DNA of 8,941 nt from an uncultured Ventosimonas sp. (GTDB lineage: Bacteria; Pseudomonadota; Gammaproteobacteria; Pseudomonadales; Pseudomonadaceae). Both the position numbers and the translations under genes were made by a program. The stretch spans positions 1 through 8,941 of the forward strand of contig CALYQH010000037.1 in NCBI GenBank assembly GCA_945283395.1. The letters are read 5' to 3'. The notes under the pieces were generated by a model, which saw nothing but the letters and a program-made list of their open reading frames with translations, did not search any database and was not told the origin of the DNA. Below, piece after piece: positions 6,099-8,941 of the stretch (position 1 is its first letter; each line of letters starts with the position of its first letter).

Positions 6099-8941
6099 AT
6101 GTCTGACGCCCAATTAGTTACACAACAACAGGAACTATTAGATAAAGCCGTTGCGGAAGGCGGCGCTTATGAAGTGTTAAATAAGCGGTTGCAAGAGCAA
6201 GGTAATCAATTGCGACACTCTGTGGAACTCATCAATCAACATAGATTAGCTGAGTTTAAGCATAACGATCTAGAAGTCATAGGGCGCATTCGAATTCGTA
6301 CTGAGAATAATAGTGTTGCTCGTGATATAGTGCGAGTAGGAGAGTGGTTACTATTTGGCTATAATGTTTTTTTAGGCCTCAAAAAAGAAACTAAAGTAGA
6401 AGATGTTTTTTCCCTTTATAAGCTTGTAGTAATAGAGGATGGCTTCGATGTTGAGCCAGTAGCATTAGCTGATACTTTTCTTGCAGATAGTAATTTTATT
6501 CGAGATTTTACAGAGTTATATGCCTACTATAAAGATGCGCGTTTACTTCAACTCACTACTAAAAATGGCAAATTACTAGCTAGTTTTCAAATAGGTGAAA
6601 AGATCACGGATATTAGGGTATTCCGTTGGTCGTTATCTGCTGATCATAAGCACATTAATTATATTGATAACCGAGGCGAGCGAGATATAGCATTGCCAGC
6701 ACCTTATGATTTTGAGTGGCAGAAAACTAGCCGCGATATGAGGGTTAATGGTAAATATCCCCATATTAATATTCTAGATACTGTGTTTGTAGAAACCATA
6801 GGCGGTGATCTTACTGTAAAAATAGAAAATAATACAACGACTGGATTAGGTATTTATAGTGAACCTGTAAATGATAAAACTCAATCGGTGGATGATGCCT
6901 CTATTGAGTTTGCTCAATTAGGTAGTCTGATATTGTTAAAAATATTACCTTACCGAGAAGAAGCTTGGCGCTACTTAGTTTATAATACAATTACACAACA
7001 TGTGGAACGCATAGATGCCATAGGTCAATCTTGTGTTCAACTACCAGAAGATCATGGTATTATCTTTCCTGGTGGTTATTGCCTGCAAAATGGAGAACAT
7101 AAAAAGTTTGATCTCAATATGCAAGGTATGAGATTTAAACGTTCGGTTAAATCACCAAATGGTGAAGATGTTCTCTATATTTTCTATGAACCTAGTGAAG
7201 GACGTAGCGTACTTTTTACCTATAACATGATTGAAAGACGATTGCAGAATCCTATTCAAGGTCATGGTTATGCACGTTTTGATGATGGTCGAATGGTTAT
7301 ATTTGCTAATGAGGGGGATGAGCCTATTAGGGTTCACCCTATGCAAGTATGGCAAACTCCGTACATGTCAGATGAATACATCGCTCGTCAACCATCTAGT
7401 AACACCTTCTGGGGACGTATTGGTAATGCTGAGTTGGTTAGGGGAATTTCAGATCTTTATAGTATAGGCCGAGATATAGATGCCAAGTCTGTTTCCGTAA
7501 ATCACTATAATTTACTAAGAGAAAATATTCGTAAACTGTTAGATAGCTATAGTTGGCTTACAGACCCACATTGTGGTGAGATAGTACATCTTATTAGAGA
7601 AATTGCCGCTACCAGTGAGGCAGTATTAGATGAATATGAGAAGGTCGAAAGCATAAGACATAAATCTGCTGAGACACTGAAAAAAGCAACTGATGAGCAG
7701 CAAAAGCTACTTGCCTCACTAAGGCCTGATAGTTGGGAGACTATTGAAGAATATGTAACTGCATTACATGCTATCAGTTCACACTTAGGTCAGCTACTTA
7801 CCATACATGACTATAGATATATGGATTTGCTTCAGGTTGCTAAATTGGAAGAGCAACTAAAAAAAGCGCAGTTGCAACTCTCTGAAGCAACTGGAGTATT
7901 TTTATCTAGTCCAGAAGCATTAGCTCCTTTTTCTACGAAGTTATCTAATTTAGATACTGCTGTGCAAGCTGCAAAAACTGTTTTGCAACTTGAAGAACCT
8001 ACGCTTGAATTGAAAAAGTTAGGGGAAGATTTAGATACTATATCGCAGTTAATGAGTTCTCTTAAGATAGACGATGCTAATCAACGTACCTCGATAGTAG
8101 AGGCTATCTCAGCCATTTATGGTCGATTAAATCAGGTTAGAGCAAAGGCTGAACAAAGCAGAAAAGGTTTACGTAGTAGTGAATCCATTGCGCAGTTTGG
8201 GGCACAATTTACCTTATTTACTCAGTCTATTACAAATGCTTTATCTTTAGCTACTGACCCTGAACGTTGTGATGATCAATTATCACGTTTATTAGTTCAG
8301 CTTGAGGAGTTAGAAAGTCAATTTAGTGATAGTGAAGAATTTTTAGCTGATATTTTAGCCAAAAGGGAAGAGCTTTTAGAAACTTTTGAAAGCCATAAAC
8401 AGTCTTTATTAGATGACAGACAACGTAAAGCTCAGTCTCTTCAAGATGCGGCATTACGTATTCTAGAAAGTATCAAGCGACGCACTGAACGCTTTTCAAG
8501 CCAAGAAGAGTTAAACGTTTTTTTTGCTGGCGATCCTCTTTCTTTAAAACTCCATGAGTTATCAGATAAATTAAGAGAGTTAAAAGATAGCGTCAGGGCG
8601 GATGATATAGATGCCCGTTTAAAAGCTACTAAAGATCAGGCCATTCGTATTTTAAGAGATAAATCAGATATCTATGAGGCAGGTGGTAATGTCATCAAGT
8701 TAGGGCCTCGTCATAGATTTAGCGTGAATACTCAAGAGCTTGATCTAACTATTATGCCACGTGACAATCAGCTGTATGCGCATTTGACTGGTACCGATTA
8801 TTTTGAACCTTTAGGTCAAACTGAATTAGACGAGCTTCAAGAGTATTGGCAATACACCACAGATGCTGAATCTAGCCTTCTATATAGAGGTGAATATTTA
8901 GCAGGGTTGATCTTACAAGCCGCCGAACAAAATAACAAAGG
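6099..8941 (+). CDS. Giant ATPase-family protein ('DNA repair ATPase', DUF3686 type), N-terminal part, open at window edge
   Basis: The first 947 codons are in view, with no stop before the window ends. The N-terminal half (to about residue 490) is a mostly beta-rich globular region with ARDIVRVGEWLLFGYNVFLGL and KVEDVFSLYKL near residues 75-115, which I recognise from the large proteins annotated as DNA repair ATPase (DUF3686). Residues about 490-855 are long charged helices and coiled coil. A further folded region starts near residue 860 (AGGNVIKLGPRHRFSV). No Walker A or B motif is seen; in this family the AAA domain lies toward the C-terminus, past this window, so ATPase activity is family knowledge only. 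The DNA-repair name is inherited annotation; the neighbours (PspA, OB-fold protein, flotillin) argue for work on a membrane assembly. The ATG at 6099 follows an in-frame TAA directly; GGGG at 6089-6092 is a modest Shine-Dalgarno. Confidence 0.85.
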   Translation, partial: MSDAQLVTQQQELLDKAVAEGGAYEVLNKRLQEQGNQLRHSVELINQHRLAEFKHNDLEVIGRIRIRTENNSVARDIVRVGEWLLFGYNVFLGLKKETKVEDVFSLYKLVVIEDGFDVEPVALADTFLADSNFIRDFTELYAYYKDARLLQLTTKNGKLLASFQIGEKITDIRVFRWSLSADHKHINYIDNRGERDIALPAPYDFEWQKTSRDMRVNGKYPHINILDTVFVETIGGDLTVKIENNTTTGLGIYSEPVNDKTQSVDDASIEFAQLGSLILLKILPYREEAWRYLVYNTITQHVERIDAIGQSCVQLPEDHGIIFPGGYCLQNGEHKKFDLNMQGMRFKRSVKSPNGEDVLYIFYEPSEGRSVLFTYNMIERRLQNPIQGHGYARFDDGRMVIFANEGDEPIRVHPMQVWQTPYMSDEYIARQPSSNTFWGRIGNAELVRGISDLYSIGRDIDAKSVSVNHYNLLRENIRKLLDSYSWLTDPHCGEIVHLIREIAATSEAVLDEYEKVESIRHKSAETLKKATDEQQKLLASLRPDSWETIEEYVTALHAISSHLGQLLTIHDYRYMDLLQVAKLEEQLKKAQLQLSEATGVFLSSPEALAPFSTKLSNLDTAVQAAKTVLQLEEPTLELKKLGEDLDTISQLMSSLKIDDANQRTSIVEAISAIYGRLNQVRAKAEQSRKGLRSSESIAQFGAQFTLFTQSITNALSLATDPERCDDQLSRLLVQLEELESQFSDSEEFLADILAKREELLETFESHKQSLLDDRQRKAQSLQDAALRILESIKRRTERFSSQEELNVFFAGDPLSLKLHELSDKLRELKDSVRADDIDARLKATKDQAIRILRDKSDIYEAGGNVIKLGPRHRFSVNTQELDLTIMPRDNQLYAHLTGTDYFEPLGQTELDELQEYWQYTTDAESSLLYRGEYLAGLILQAAEQNNK

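Noticed and set aside
7152..7467. Two short open frames (one per strand) inside the ATPase gene
   Set aside because: The main frame runs uninterrupted through this stretch with recognisable protein sequence; these are chance frames.
1..8941. CRISPR arrays, insertion sequences, tRNA or rRNA genes, phage or toxin-antitoxin modules
   Set aside because: No regularly spaced repeats, terminal inverted repeats, transposase motifs or RNA gene signatures were seen. The RHH-like N-terminus of YjfI resembles antitoxin domains but has no toxin partner.

Overview
The window is AT-rich DNA, with A/T-ended codons throughout, that looks like a gammaproteobacterial chromosome. The gene set fits this: an EntD/Sfp-type phosphopantetheinyl transferase, a DUF2170 (YjfI) protein next to a YjfJ-type PspA, a YqiJ/YqiK-type OB-fold/flotillin pair, and the start of a giant 'DNA repair ATPase'. 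From memory, this gene order is familiar from Pseudomonas and relatives, so a low-GC member or neighbour of Pseudomonadaceae (for example Entomomonas-like) is a reasonable but unproven guess.

Layout. Positions 1-140 hold no gene I can support, only a small AT-rich dyad. A phosphopantetheinyl transferase runs leftward at 141-854. A 155-bp divergent spacer (855-1009) carries two copies of TTACATGTNAG, 24 bp apart, just before the rightward cluster. That cluster is: YjfI/DUF2170 protein with an N-terminal ribbon-helix-helix-like extension (1010-1627); PspA/IM30 protein (1640-2341), whose Shine-Dalgarno overlaps the yjfI stop; a strong intrinsic terminator (2352-2385); a three-TM OB-fold YqiJ/NfeD-like membrane protein (2427-3080); a short diverged PHB-domain paralogue (about 3110-3862); a full-length flotillin with a very long EA-rich coiled coil (3960-5993); a second terminator-like hairpin (6057-6076); and the N-terminal 947 codons of a giant ATPase-family protein (6099 to the window edge). 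The ATPase is open at the right edge and its expected AAA domain is not in view.

Working together (inference). PspA/IM30 proteins are ESCRT-III-family membrane-remodelling proteins. Flotillins and NfeD/YqiJ OB-fold proteins form partnered membrane-microdomain assemblies. AAA ATPases often remodel ESCRT-III or SPFH assemblies. The cluster therefore reads as an envelope-stress or membrane-remodelling module: a cytoplasmic coat (PspA), a membrane scaffold (OB-fold protein plus two PHB proteins), a probable regulator or accessory protein (YjfI) and a large motor. The two hairpins split it into three blocks whose expression could be set by read-through. The oddest parts are the short PHB paralogue beside the full flotillin, the possible two-start yjfI gene, and the repeated ACATGT-centred motif ahead of it.
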